NCBI GenBank assembly: GCA_947488175.1
Contig: CANKYO010000008.1
Span: forward strand, 1 to 64,000
Length of the DNA stretch: 64,000 bases
From: an uncultured Paracoccaceae bacterium
GTDB lineage: Bacteria; Pseudomonadota; Alphaproteobacteria; Rhodobacterales; Rhodobacteraceae
Direction: 5' to 3'
Shown here: in pieces, positions 9,761 through 18,218 of the stretch
How positions within the stretch are numbered: position 1 is the stretch's first letter
Layout: every line of letters begins with the position of its first letter
The notes under the pieces: model-generated
Seen by the model: the letters and a program-made list of their open reading frames with translations, nothing else
What the model was told of the DNA's origin: nothing
Database searches by the model: none
Position numbers and translations under genes: made by a program

Positions 9761-10867
9761 TTGATCTATGATTTTCTTGTAATCGGCGGCGGAATATCGG
9801 GCGCGTCAGCAGCTTATGAGCTTGCCGATGCAGGGACCGTCCTGCTGCTCGAAGCAGAGCAAACCATGAGTTACCACAGCACGGGCAGGTCCGCGGCGCT
9901 GTTTACGCGCAACTACGGCGGACCCGTCGTGCGGCAAGTTAATAAGGCCAGCGAGGCATTTTTCAGGTCACCACCTGTCGCCTTTTGCGACAGACCTTTG
10001 TTATCGCCCCGTGGTGCGCTGACGGTCGCAATGCCAGAGCATCAGAGTGAGTTGGACGCGCTGCTGTCCATGTCCGAGCCCGACGAGGAGGTCTGTTCGA
10101 TCGATCCAACGGACGCCGTCGCAATGGTACCGTTTCTGCGACCAGAGCGCATCAGCCGCGCCGTGTATGAGGCCAACGCCACCGACATCGATGTCGCCAA
10201 TCTTCATCTTGGATATCTGAAAGGCGCGAAGGCACACGGTGCTAAAACGCTGACATCACAGCCGGTAAGCAACCTCTCGTATCAATCAGGGGCTTGGCGC
10301 ATCCAGACCAAGGATGATCAATTTGCTGCCGCAACGATCATTAATGCAGGCGGCGCCTGGGCCGACGAAATCGGCACGATGGCTGGCGCGCGCAGCATTG
10401 GTCTGGTACCCAAGCGGCGCACTGCCATCATCATAAACGGGCCAGACGGGCTTGACTGTGGTGCGATGCCGTTGGTCGATTTTGCGGGCTTTGGCGCATA
10501 CATCAAACCTGACGCGGGCAAACTGATGGCGTCACCGGGCGATGCGACAGTAACCGACCCGCACGACGCCTGGGCCGATGACATGGACATTGCGGTCCTC
10601 GCGGACAGGATTCAGCAGGAAACAACCATCGAAGTCACCAAGATCGAACACAGCTGGGCCGGCTTGCGCAGCTTTGTGGAGGATGACGCCCCGGTTGTCG
10701 GGTTTGACCCGGACGTGTCGGGCTTCTTCTGGCTAGCGGGTCAAGGCGGATATGGCATCATGATGGCGCCAGCTTTGGCCGTCATAACAGCTGACCTTTG
10801 TTTCAACCGATCGGTGGCTGACAAGACATCCCTCGTGGAAGGCCTTTCGCCGCATCGGCTGCGCTAA
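9761..10867 (+). CDS. FAD-dependent amino-acid/amine oxidoreductase (DAO family)
   Basis: 368 residues from TTG 9761, or 394 from ATG 9683. The TTG has AGAGG about eight bases upstream and starts directly before the dinucleotide fold (DFLVIGGGISGASAAYELAD); the ATG has no ribosome site and adds residues without homology. The C terminus carries GLRSFVEDDAPVVG and LAGQGGYGIMMAP, the FAD-site closing motifs of the glycine oxidase/D-amino-acid dehydrogenase family. Predicted to oxidise an amine or amino acid, possibly one released from the imported substrate. It is divergent from the receptor gene, with which it shares the regulatory region 9502-9760. The exact substrate cannot be read. Confidence 0.87.
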   Translation: MIYDFLVIGGGISGASAAYELADAGTVLLLEAEQTMSYHSTGRSAALFTRNYGGPVVRQVNKASEAFFRSPPVAFCDRPLLSPRGALTVAMPEHQSELDALLSMSEPDEEVCSIDPTDAVAMVPFLRPERISRAVYEANATDIDVANLHLGYLKGAKAHGAKTLTSQPVSNLSYQSGAWRIQTKDDQFAAATIINAGGAWADEIGTMAGARSIGLVPKRRTAIIINGPDGLDCGAMPLVDFAGFGAYIKPDAGKLMASPGDATVTDPHDAWADDMDIAVLADRIQQETTIEVTKIEHSWAGLRSFVEDDAPVVGFDPDVSGFFWLAGQGGYGIMMAPALAVITADLCFNRSVADKTSLVEGLSPHRLR

Positions 10868-10960
10868 TGCCCGGTCCATTTAGATATCGTAAGGAAACCA
10901 GAAACAATTGACTTTCCGCAAGTTACCCTACCAAATTTTCCCGATGATAGTGGAGGCAGA

Positions 10961-11851
10961 ATGACAAAATCTCTGCGCGACCGCCTTGGTCAAGCCGCAG
11001 CATCTGCATCAAAGGCGGACCGCGCGATAGCAACCTATATGCTGGCAGAACTTGGTAACCTTCCTTTCGAGACTGCTGCAAGTCTGGCCGCCAAGGTCGA
11101 GGTAAGCGAGCCGACCGTTGGTCGGTTTTGCCGTTCTATTGGCTATGAAGGTTTCAAGGACCTCAAGAACAATTTGCGCAACGACATGGGTGACCAGCCC
11201 TGGTTGATCGGCGACCGGTTGCGGGATCTGCAGGAACGCACCAAGGCAGGCGAGGATCAACTGACTCGCGGTCTGGAACTGGAGATGGCAGCACTCGTCG
11301 CCGTCTACGAAACCACGCATACGCCGGAATGGGACAGGGTGGTCAAGCGTCTGGCGCGGGCTAAGTCAGTCGTAGCTGTCGGTTTCCAGACAGAGCGAGG
11401 CATCGCGCAGATTTTCGTTAATCAACTTCAATATCTACGCGATGGGGTGCATTTGGTCGATCTGGCAAGCGGCAATTTTGCCGATGTGCTGGCGATGGAT
11501 GATACCGACACGGCCTTGGTCATGTTCGAAGCGCGCCGTTATTCCCGTCAGGCCCGGTTATTGGCACAAGAAGCGCACGCCGCTGGCATTCCCGTGACGC
11601 TGATTACGGACCCATATTGCGATTGGGGTCATAACGTTGCGGATGAAAGATTTGTCGTGCCCACGTCCTTCAACCTATTTTGGGAATCCACTGCTCAGAT
11701 GGCCAGTCTTGCCAATCTTTTAGTCAACGGCGTGTTCATGGAACTGGGTCCCGAGGTCGAAGCCCGCATGAACAAGATCGCTCGGCTTTATGGCAAATTC
11801 ACGGGTCACGTTGGTGCAGCAGGGTCCGACAAAACTGCGGCCAAGCCCTGA
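10961..11851 (+). CDS. RpiR/MurR-family transcriptional regulator
   Basis: 296 residues. The N-terminal HTH_6 domain (about residues 1-80) contains ASLAAKVEVSEPTVGRFCRSIGYEGFKDLK split around the recognition helix. A C-terminal SIS sugar-isomerase-type domain (about 125-260) contains VVAVGFQTERGIAQIF and TLITDPYCDWG. A GGAGG precedes the ATG. The family binds phospho-sugars or related ligands and usually controls adjacent catabolic genes, so this is the likely regulator of the importer, oxidase and M81 genes. The last is only 56 bases downstream. Confidence 0.93.
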   Translation: MTKSLRDRLGQAAASASKADRAIATYMLAELGNLPFETAASLAAKVEVSEPTVGRFCRSIGYEGFKDLKNNLRNDMGDQPWLIGDRLRDLQERTKAGEDQLTRGLELEMAALVAVYETTHTPEWDRVVKRLARAKSVVAVGFQTERGIAQIFVNQLQYLRDGVHLVDLASGNFADVLAMDDTDTALVMFEARRYSRQARLLAQEAHAAGIPVTLITDPYCDWGHNVADERFVVPTSFNLFWESTAQMASLANLLVNGVFMELGPEVEARMNKIARLYGKFTGHVGAAGSDKTAAKP

Positions 11852-11907
11852 TTGTGCTTATGCCAGTCCAACCACAGAACACGTTGCTGCCATGAAGGAT
11901 ACGATCA

Positions 11908-13392
11908 GTGGGCTTCAAAGTATTAAGCGCCGAAATATCTCACGAGACAAACACGTTCAATATTCATCCGACAACCCTGCAATGCTTCTATGACCGTTTC
12001 CTGTTGGACGGTGATCAGGCCGTCGCGGCGCGAGGTGAACAAAATACCGAGCTTGCCGGACTACTGGACACGGGTCGCGACTATGACTGGGACATAACCC
12101 ATGTCATCAGCGCTGCCGCTGGACCGGGTGGCGTTGTCACACGCGAAGCCTTCGAGACGCTGACAAAGCCGCTGATCAATGCGGCACATCGTGATTGGGA
12201 CGGCATATTTCTGATCCTTCATGGCGCAATGGTCACCGACTTTTGTGACGACGGCGAAGGAGAAATCCTGCGCCGTCTGCGTGCCATTGTGGGCCCGGAC
12301 CTGCCAATCGCCGTCACGCTTGACCCACATGCCAACGTGACCAAAGCGATGTGTGATCTGGCTCAAATCCTAGTCTCTTTCACCACCTACCCGCATGTTG
12401 ATATCCGCGCGACCGGGCGCCGGGTGGCGGAGCTTTTGCAGCGCACAATGTCAGGTGATATTCAGCCCAGAACGCTGCGCGCGCGCCGGCCCATGCTGGA
12501 AGAAGCCAACGGAGGTCGCACAGATATGGGCCCAATGATCGAACGCCATGCGCTTGCGCGTGCCTTTGAAACGCGCAAAGGGGTTTATGCCATCAGCATC
12601 AACGGCGCATTCCCTTGTGCGGATATCGCCGAAGTCGGCCCAACGGTTCTGGTCACATGCGACGAAGACACCGCAGCCCATCGTCTGATTGCCGAGACAC
12701 TGGCGGACGACATCTGGAACCGTCGTCACGAGACCCTGAATACCTACCTGACCAGTACCCAGGCTGCGGTTGCCGCCAGGCAATGGAACGGCGACGCAGG
12801 TCCGCTGGTCATTGCTGACTATGCCGACAATCCCGGCTCGGGGGCATACGGGGATGCAACGGCGCTGCTTGCTGCCTTAATTGAGAGCGACATCAAGAAC
12901 GCGTGTTTCGGGCCATTAGTCGACCCGGTCGCTGCCACGTTCCTTGGCACCAAAACCAAAGGAAGTCCGATCACACTGAACATTGGCGGCACAACGGCGC
13001 CGGAACTGGGCGGCGGGCCACTTAACGTGACGGGCATTGTCAAATGGGCCGGGGACGGCCATGTCGTCGGGAATGGACCTATATTGGGTGGGTTAGAGCG
13101 CAGCTTTGGCGCGACGGCAGTGCTCGAAGTTGGCGGCATCGACATCCTGATCGTCAGCATTGCGCACCAGATGTTGGACCTCAGGCAGTTTGAAGCTTTC
13201 GGGATTGATCCGGCGAAGAAATCTGTCGTCGCATTGAAATCGATGCAGCACTTTCGGGCGGCTTTCGCACCTATCGCGGGGCGCATCATCGTCTGCGATA
13301 GCGGTGCCTTATGTACGCTCAATTACTCGTCACTAGGCTACAGGAACGTGCCGCATCCGACATTTCCTTTGGACGAAAGGTCTGCTGACTGA
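11908..13392 (+). CDS. M81 family metallopeptidase (MlrC/microcystinase-C-like)
   Basis: 494 residues from GTG 11908, with AAGGA eight bases upstream; the N terminus KVLSAEISHETNTF matches the family start. The N-terminal DUF1485 half contains LILHGAMV and VTLDPHANVTKAM (candidate metal ligands Asp and His). The C-terminal MlrC half contains LVIADYADNPGSGAYGDAT and the terminal CDSGALCTLNY and P-HP-FPLD segments. MlrC finishes the breakdown of linearised microcystin and nodularin, but most homologues in proteobacteria sit with peptide importers and have no known substrate. Here it lies in an operon-like run with RpiR and the FAD oxidase. Real substrate unknown. Confidence 0.9.
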   Translation: MGFKVLSAEISHETNTFNIHPTTLQCFYDRFLLDGDQAVAARGEQNTELAGLLDTGRDYDWDITHVISAAAGPGGVVTREAFETLTKPLINAAHRDWDGIFLILHGAMVTDFCDDGEGEILRRLRAIVGPDLPIAVTLDPHANVTKAMCDLAQILVSFTTYPHVDIRATGRRVAELLQRTMSGDIQPRTLRARRPMLEEANGGRTDMGPMIERHALARAFETRKGVYAISINGAFPCADIAEVGPTVLVTCDEDTAAHRLIAETLADDIWNRRHETLNTYLTSTQAAVAARQWNGDAGPLVIADYADNPGSGAYGDATALLAALIESDIKNACFGPLVDPVAATFLGTKTKGSPITLNIGGTTAPELGGGPLNVTGIVKWAGDGHVVGNGPILGGLERSFGATAVLEVGGIDILIVSIAHQMLDLRQFEAFGIDPAKKSVVALKSMQHFRAAFAPIAGRIIVCDSGALCTLNYSSLGYRNVPHPTFPLDERSAD

Positions 13393-13708
13393 CGTCTTGA
13401 GATACGCGCTGAGACAAAACTGATTGCAAGAGCAGACATTACTATTGCGTCGAAGGATGGACCTGCCCCTCGCACTCAATGACTTGCACTCAGTTGCGCG
13501 GTTACTTTCTCAGGCAAAAAATTTCGACCAAAATTCAAAAGCAGCCATTCCTGAGCCGCGCAGCATTCAACACTCTGGGCTCGAAGCAGACATCAGAGGC
13601 AGCGCAGTATCAGACTGATCAGCTTTGGCTTTCGAGGGTGAGGACCGGCCCATACCGGACCTTCGATCGACATTGAGGATGCTGCGTTCGCAGCCCTCTT
13701 TGCGGACT
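13393..13708. other. non-coding stretch after the M81 gene
   Basis: Several short open frames are present on both strands but none shows a family motif or ribosome site. Together with the truncated kdgK at 13709-13852 this looks like the scar of a deletion that removed most of kdgK. Confidence 0.4.
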
Positions 13709-13852
13709 TTAGGCGACCAAAATGTCCGGCGCTGTCTGGGCCAGATACCAGGCCGTATTGAAGGTATCGCCAGCGAACCCGAGGCTGAAATCGCCGTCCC
13801 GCTCGGGCGGTGCGAGTTCCGCCATGGATTCGCCTCTTGCCAGAAACCGCAT
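13709..13852 (-). pseudogene. kdgK: truncated 2-keto-3-deoxygluconate kinase (KdgK), N-terminal fragment
   Basis: A 47-codon frame starts at ATG 13852, five bases past the KdgF stop, and ends at TAA 13711-13709. Its product contains MAELAPPERDGDF and LGFAGDTFNTAWYLAQ, the start of PfkB-family KDG kinases (E-x-M-x-E-L-A-P then GFAGDTFNTAWYL). The kinase is normally about 300 residues, so over 80 percent is missing. The sequence beyond the stop shows no further kinase motif. Its position directly behind KdgF supports a former uronate operon in which KDG was phosphorylated. Loss of the kinase means the pathway must use another copy elsewhere or is dead. Confidence 0.75.
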
Positions 13853-13857
13853 AGCCC

Positions 13858-14190
13858 TTACAGAAAATTGTCGCGACGCGGGGTGATGCTGTCAATCAAC
13901 GTACCCGGCACCAGACACACGCAGCCATGCGTCTGGGCGGAGGGGATGACAAAGCTGTCGCCCGCTTCAAATTCCTCTTCCCTGTCGCCGAGGATGAACC
14001 GGAAGTGCCCGCTTTCGACATAGGTCGCCTGGACATGGGGATGAGAATGCAGTGCCCCAATGGCACCGGACGCGGCAAATCGGAACACCACAACCATCAG
14101 GTCAGGATGATCCGACAACACCTGACGCGTGACGTCTTCGCCCGTCGTCACAATTGGAAATCGAGACGATGTTCCGTCCCCTACGCTCAC
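13858..14190 (-). CDS. kdgF: KdgF-like cupin, unsaturated uronate linearisation
   Basis: 110 residues, single cupin domain, matching the usual KdgF length. The metal motif GALHSHPHVQATYVESG supplies the His residues and QTHGCVCL the last His. The C terminus GTLIDSITPRRDNFL is the KdgF tail (G-x-L-x-D-x-x-T-P-x-R-x-D/N-F-L). KdgF speeds ring opening of 4,5-unsaturated monouronates from pectate or alginate lyases to the keto form. It overlaps the SDR gene by four bases and precedes the kdgK remnant, giving a coherent uronate context. Other small cupins are an alternative, but the tail makes KdgF the best call. Confidence 0.85.
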   Translation of the reverse strand: MSVGDGTSSRFPIVTTGEDVTRQVLSDHPDLMVVVFRFAASGAIGALHSHPHVQATYVESGHFRFILGDREEEFEAGDSFVIPSAQTHGCVCLVPGTLIDSITPRRDNFL

Positions 14191-14930
14191 GAAAAGAGAA
14201 TACCGCCATTCAGATCGATGTTGGTCCCGGTGATAAAGGCGCTGTCATCGCAGGCCAGAAACAGGACCAGATTCGCCGCGTCGTCCACATGTCCCTGACG
14301 CTTCAGGGGGGCGTTGGCCTCAAAGCCGCGCCGACCGGCGTCCGGGGTGTGGACGTTGTGGAAATCGGTGTCGATCATGCCGGGACACAGCGCATTGACC
14401 CGGATGTCGGGGCCAAGTTCCTTGGCCAATCCGCGGGTCATGGTCATTACCGCGCCCTTGGATGTTGCGTAGGCGACGGCACCCGGCCCGCCGCCATCGC
14501 GGCCCGCCTGGCTCGCAAGGTTGACGATGGCACCGGAGGTCATCGTGGCAAGACAGGCCTGCGTCATCAGAAAGGTGCTGGTCAGGTTCAGGCGCATCAC
14601 CGCCTCCCAGTGATCGAGGGACATATCGGCAATCGTCTTGCGTGCGATCAGCCCACCGGCGTTATTGACCAGAATGTCCACGCCGCCAAAGGTGTCAACG
14701 GTTTTGGACACCAGCGCATCGACGTCGGCCTTCTGATTGAGATCGCCCTGCATGGCGAAGGCCCGCCCCCCCGCGGCCTCGATCTTGGCAACTGTAGCGT
14801 CGGCTCCTTTGGAACTGGAATAGTAGTTGATGGCGACGCTTGTGCCTTCTGATGCGAGCTTGATCGCGACGGCGGCACCGATATCACGGCCGCCTCCGGT
14901 CACGATGGCGCTTTTCCCTGCAAGTTTCAT
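14187..14930 (-). CDS. SDR-family oxidoreductase, probable uronate-pathway dehydrogenase
   Basis: 247 residues, classical short-chain dehydrogenase. The NAD(P) motif TGGGRDIG is at about residues 12-19, NNAGG at the central strand, and the catalytic pair is the Ser of IVNLASQAGRDGGG and YATSK. Given KdgF and the kdgK remnant downstream, a KduD-like or 4-deoxy-5-ketouronate reductase role is inferred; sequence alone only gives the superfamily. The gene is 62 bases after the TRAP large permease and is probably in the same transcript. Confidence 0.85.
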   Translation of the reverse strand: MKLAGKSAIVTGGGRDIGAAVAIKLASEGTSVAINYYSSSKGADATVAKIEAAGGRAFAMQGDLNQKADVDALVSKTVDTFGGVDILVNNAGGLIARKTIADMSLDHWEAVMRLNLTSTFLMTQACLATMTSGAIVNLASQAGRDGGGPGAVAYATSKGAVMTMTRGLAKELGPDIRVNALCPGMIDTDFHNVHTPDAGRRGFEANAPLKRQGHVDDAANLVLFLACDDSAFITGTNIDLNGGILFS

Positions 14931-14992
14931 AATTGTCCTTCCTTTTGCGAAGCTTGCGCATCGCGGTTGTTATCTCTCGGGCATTAAGGGCC

Positions 14993-16303
14993 CTAGCGAA
15001 ACGCCCCCGGCATGAGCGCCTTGGGCAGCCAGAGGATGATTTCCGGGAACGCCGCGAGCAAAATCAGGATCACCAACATCGGCGCCAGAATGAGAACGAC
15101 CTCGCGCAGCACCTGCACCACGTTGAGCCCGCCAATCGCTGCTGAAATCAGAAGGCAAAGCCCGTAGGGCGGTGTCACCAGCCCGAACGCGAGTGAGACG
15201 ATACCGATGATCGCAAAGGCGATCGGATCGACCCCACCGGCCTGTGCAACCGGCATCAGAACCGTGCCGAGAATGATGATTGTCGGTATCGCATCAATGA
15301 AGAGGCCAAATATAAGGAACAGGGCGGCAATCAGCAGCGCCGTCCCGAACGGCCCAAGTTCCCACGCCGTCAGAACGCTGACGATGAGGCGCGGCGCGTT
15401 GTAGAACGACAGCAGCCAGCCAAAGGCCGAAGCCGTCCCAATCGCAAAGAGCGAAATTGCCGCAAAGCGCGCTGTGTCATAGAGGATGTGGCCAAGATCC
15501 TTGGGCGTCACGGTTCGATAGACGAACATGCCAAGAACCAGAGCGTAGCCCGCTGCTATGATGGCGCTCTCGGTTGGTGTCACCAGACCGCCGACGATGC
15601 CGCCGATTACGAAAACAGGGGTCAACAGTGCCAGTGCCGCACCTTTCCAGGCCGCCCAGAACTCGCTCCAGTTCGGCGACGCGGTGACGGGATAGTTGCG
15701 GGCCTTTGCAAAGCCATAGACGGTGGCCATCAGCGCCAGCCCGATCATCAGCCCGGGGATTGCACCGCCAAGGAACAGCGCCCCGACCGACACCTGCATG
15801 ACGCCGCCCCAGACGATCATCAGGATCGACGGCGGAATGATCACCCCCATCACCGATGAACAGGCCGTGATCGCGACGGCAAACCGGGTGTCGTAACCTT
15901 CTTTCTGCATGGCGGGGATCAGGATTTTCCCGATGCCGGCCGCATCGGCGGTGGACGAACCAGAGATGCCCGCAAACAGCATCGAGACCGCCACGTTCAC
16001 ATGACCCAGCCCGCCCGGCATCCAGCCGGTCAGCACGCGCGCCAGCTCAATCAGGCGGTCGGTCACTTTGCCGGAATTCATCAGGTTGGCCGCAAGAAGA
16101 AAGAACGGCACCGCGAGCAGGATGAACGAATTATAGGATTGGAACATCCGGTCCAGCACGATGAATGGCGTCAGCCTCAGCTCCAGCACGACGACCGGAA
16201 TGGTTGCGAGCCCGAGGGCGAAAGCGACGGGAATGCGGATGAAGATCAGGATCAGAAATCCGACGATCAGCATGGTCGCGGCGGTGGCGGTGGTGAGGAT
16301 CAT
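14993..16303 (-). CDS. TRAP transporter large permease (DctM type)
   Basis: 436 residues, about a dozen hydrophobic segments. Family motifs include PFFLLAANLMNSG, MLFAGISGSSTADAAGIG and IPPSILMIVWGGVMQVSVGALFLGG in part, plus the C-terminal FGLVTPPYGLCL. It forms the sodium-coupled transport channel with the small permease, whose gene overlaps its start by four bases. With the periplasmic receptor at 16891-17874 it makes a complete TRAP system, inferred to import uronates or their oligomers. Confidence 0.95.
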   Translation of the reverse strand: MILTTATAATMLIVGFLILIFIRIPVAFALGLATIPVVVLELRLTPFIVLDRMFQSYNSFILLAVPFFLLAANLMNSGKVTDRLIELARVLTGWMPGGLGHVNVAVSMLFAGISGSSTADAAGIGKILIPAMQKEGYDTRFAVAITACSSVMGVIIPPSILMIVWGGVMQVSVGALFLGGAIPGLMIGLALMATVYGFAKARNYPVTASPNWSEFWAAWKGAALALLTPVFVIGGIVGGLVTPTESAIIAAGYALVLGMFVYRTVTPKDLGHILYDTARFAAISLFAIGTASAFGWLLSFYNAPRLIVSVLTAWELGPFGTALLIAALFLIFGLFIDAIPTIIILGTVLMPVAQAGGVDPIAFAIIGIVSLAFGLVTPPYGLCLLISAAIGGLNVVQVLREVVLILAPMLVILILLAAFPEIILWLPKALMPGAFR

Positions 16304-16794
16304 GAGTGGGACGCCTCGCCTGAGCGGAACTGTGCGAAAGCCTCGAACAGCCGGTAGCTTGCCAAGAGGAGCCAGAACCCGCCTGCGATCGGCACCGACA
16401 CATGCGTGATTACCAGATTGGCCCGCATCATCACCGAGCGTTGGTTGCTTCCAAACTCGGCATATTCAAAACCATAGAACAGGAAAAACGCGCCAAAGAT
16501 CATGATGGCAAGGTGCACGACACCGTCCTGCAGGAACCGCGCCGGTGGAGAGTTTGCGTCCCGCGTGATGCGGACGTCGAAATGCGTCCCGTCCCAAACC
16601 GCGACGATGGACCCGATCATGACGATCCACACAAAGAGAAACGTGGCGAGTTCCTCGGTCCAGAGAAATGTCGGGATCAGTCCCGTGTAGCGAGAGATCA
16701 CCTGCATCGCGACCGGGATCGCCAGCGCCCCCATCATCACGCCAAGAAGGAGCCGCAAGGCCCCGCAGAACCGTTCCAAAAGCCGTCCAAACAT
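16300..16794 (-). CDS. TRAP transporter small permease (DctQ type)
   Basis: 164 residues with four predicted membrane segments. The segment LWTEELATFLFVWIVMIG matches the DctQ motif (W-x-E-E-x-x-x-x-x-x-F-x-W). It overlaps the large permease gene by four bases, so both membrane subunits are coupled. The order receptor, small permease, large permease is the usual one for this transporter class. Confidence 0.93.
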   Translation of the reverse strand: MFGRLLERFCGALRLLLGVMMGALAIPVAMQVISRYTGLIPTFLWTEELATFLFVWIVMIGSIVAVWDGTHFDVRITRDANSPPARFLQDGVVHLAIMIFGAFFLFYGFEYAEFGSNQRSVMMRANLVITHVSVPIAGGFWLLLASYRLFEAFAQFRSGEASHS

Positions 16795-16890
16795 GCTCTG
16801 CCCCGCATCCTTCTGGGGATACCGCTATTGGTATCCGAATAGAGTTGACGGGCGGTCGTAGGAACCGCACCGCCCGTCAACGCCGGGAGT

Positions 16891-17874
16891 TTACATGCCG
16901 CGCACGTTCTCAAGAAGCTTGGTCGCCCCAAGCTCTGCCGCGTAAGCGTCCTGAACCGGTTGCACCAGCTCAAGCATCTTGTCGCGGCCGTCGAAGGCGT
17001 GGATTTCGATCTGACCGGCATCGGCCATCTCTTGCAGGATTTTTCCGTCAGCACCGCTTTCAAGGGCCCGACCAAACGCACCGGCTTCTGCGCCGGCATT
17101 CATGATAGCGGCCTGAAGATCGGCATCCAGACCATCAAAGGTCTTGGCCGACATCACGATCGGACGCACCGTGATCGTGTGCTGGGTGAGCGAGATATGC
17201 GGGGCAACCTCGTAGAATTTGAGGTTCTGGATTGATGCGGCTTCATTCTCAAAACCAGCGATCACGCCGGTCTGAATGGCGTTGTAAACCTCGTTATACG
17301 CGATAGCAGACGGGGCCGCGCCCACTGCATCAAAGGTTTGTGCCTGAATTGGGGCCCCCATCACGCGCATGCGGTGATCGGCAAGTTCTTCCATGTTGGT
17401 GATCGGCTCTGCCGATGCGAGGTTGCGCACGCCGCCGCCATGGTAGCCCACGATGACGATACCCGCACTTTCGCGCAGATCAGCTTCGAGCGGCGCAAAG
17501 GCGTCGGATGACAGAACCGCGTTCCAGTGGTCGAGATCACGGAAGAGGAACGGCATGTCCATCAGCGGAATGGATTCAGAGAACACCGCCATGTTGGACG
17601 GCGCGAGGATGGTATAATCCACGGCCACCCCCTGGTTCAGATAAGTGACATAGTCGCTTTCCACACCGAGTTCGCCATTCAGGCGCAGATCGAATGCCAC
17701 CTCGCCGTCGTAGTTTTCAGCGACCAGACGCTCGAATTCCCGCAAGGTCTTGGTGAACGAGTGATCCTCGTCAAACATGCTGGCCCCGCGCAGCGTGACT
17801 TCGGCCTGCGCAGTGGTAACGCCGCCAAGTAAAATGGCCGAAACCGCCATCGTCTTCATGGTGAAGTTGAACAT
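16891..17874 (-). CDS. TRAP transporter periplasmic receptor (DctP type)
   Basis: 327 residues from ATG 17874, with GGAGG five bases upstream. The frame continues to 18012 but would bury the signal peptide KTMAVSAILLGGVTTAQA. The domain has the DctP hallmark NLASAEPITNMEELADHRMRV split over the hinge, and NEVYNAIQTGVIAGFENE. In this family the Arg of HRMRV contacts the ligand carboxylate, so the substrate is likely an acidic sugar or organic acid, in keeping with KdgF downstream. First gene of the TRAP operon, divergent from the GntR regulator. Confidence 0.93.
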   Translation of the reverse strand: MFNFTMKTMAVSAILLGGVTTAQAEVTLRGASMFDEDHSFTKTLREFERLVAENYDGEVAFDLRLNGELGVESDYVTYLNQGVAVDYTILAPSNMAVFSESIPLMDMPFLFRDLDHWNAVLSSDAFAPLEADLRESAGIVIVGYHGGGVRNLASAEPITNMEELADHRMRVMGAPIQAQTFDAVGAAPSAIAYNEVYNAIQTGVIAGFENEAASIQNLKFYEVAPHISLTQHTITVRPIVMSAKTFDGLDADLQAAIMNAGAEAGAFGRALESGADGKILQEMADAGQIEIHAFDGRDKMLELVQPVQDAYAAELGATKLLENVRGM

Positions 17875-18058
17875 TCTATCCTCCCAGATCAGGTTCAAGT
17901 TTTGTCTTTTGGCCGGTCCCACAGGGCCGGGTAATTCGTTCGAAACCTTGGTCGGCCGTGGTGCCATATCGGTGTCAGCCGATTTGCGGATCGTCAGATG
18001 CCCCTTTGGCACGCCCGGCTATTCCGTCCTCAGTTGCTGTAGCAGCCAACACGAAAAC

Positions 18059-18075
18059 TTGGATACTAGTCAACA
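18059..18075 (+). promoter_or_regulatory. candidate GntR operator, site 1
   Basis: TTGGATACTAGTCAACA in the divergent TRAP/GntR intergenic region. It matches 14 of 17 positions of site 2 read on the opposite strand and has the A/T-rich, partly palindromic ATACTAGT core common in FadR-subfamily GntR sites. Binding is inferred. Confidence 0.5.
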
Positions 18076-18134
18076 ATTAAGTTCATAGATCGAGAAAAAT
18101 ATGCATTCTTCTCTGCTGACAATGGGGAATTGCA

Positions 18135-18151
18135 TGTCGTCTAGTATGCAA
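18135..18151 (-). promoter_or_regulatory. candidate GntR operator, site 2
   Basis: On the minus strand this reads TTGCATACTAGACGACA, a near copy of site 1 in the opposite orientation, 76 bases away. The plus strand also has a TTGCAT/ATGCAA inverted repeat (18130-18135 with 18146-18151) overlapping it. It lies 68 bases before the GntR start. Confidence 0.5.
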
Positions 18152-18218
18152 ATTTACACTGTTGTTTTGTCAAAGACTCTGCCAAACTGCTCCCAAACGG
18201 AGGTTGCGGAAGCAAGGC

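Noticed and set aside
10893..10917. GGAAA/TTTCC inverted repeat upstream of the RpiR gene as an operator
   Set aside because: Five-base arms with a 15-base gap and no second copy near the other genes of the unit.
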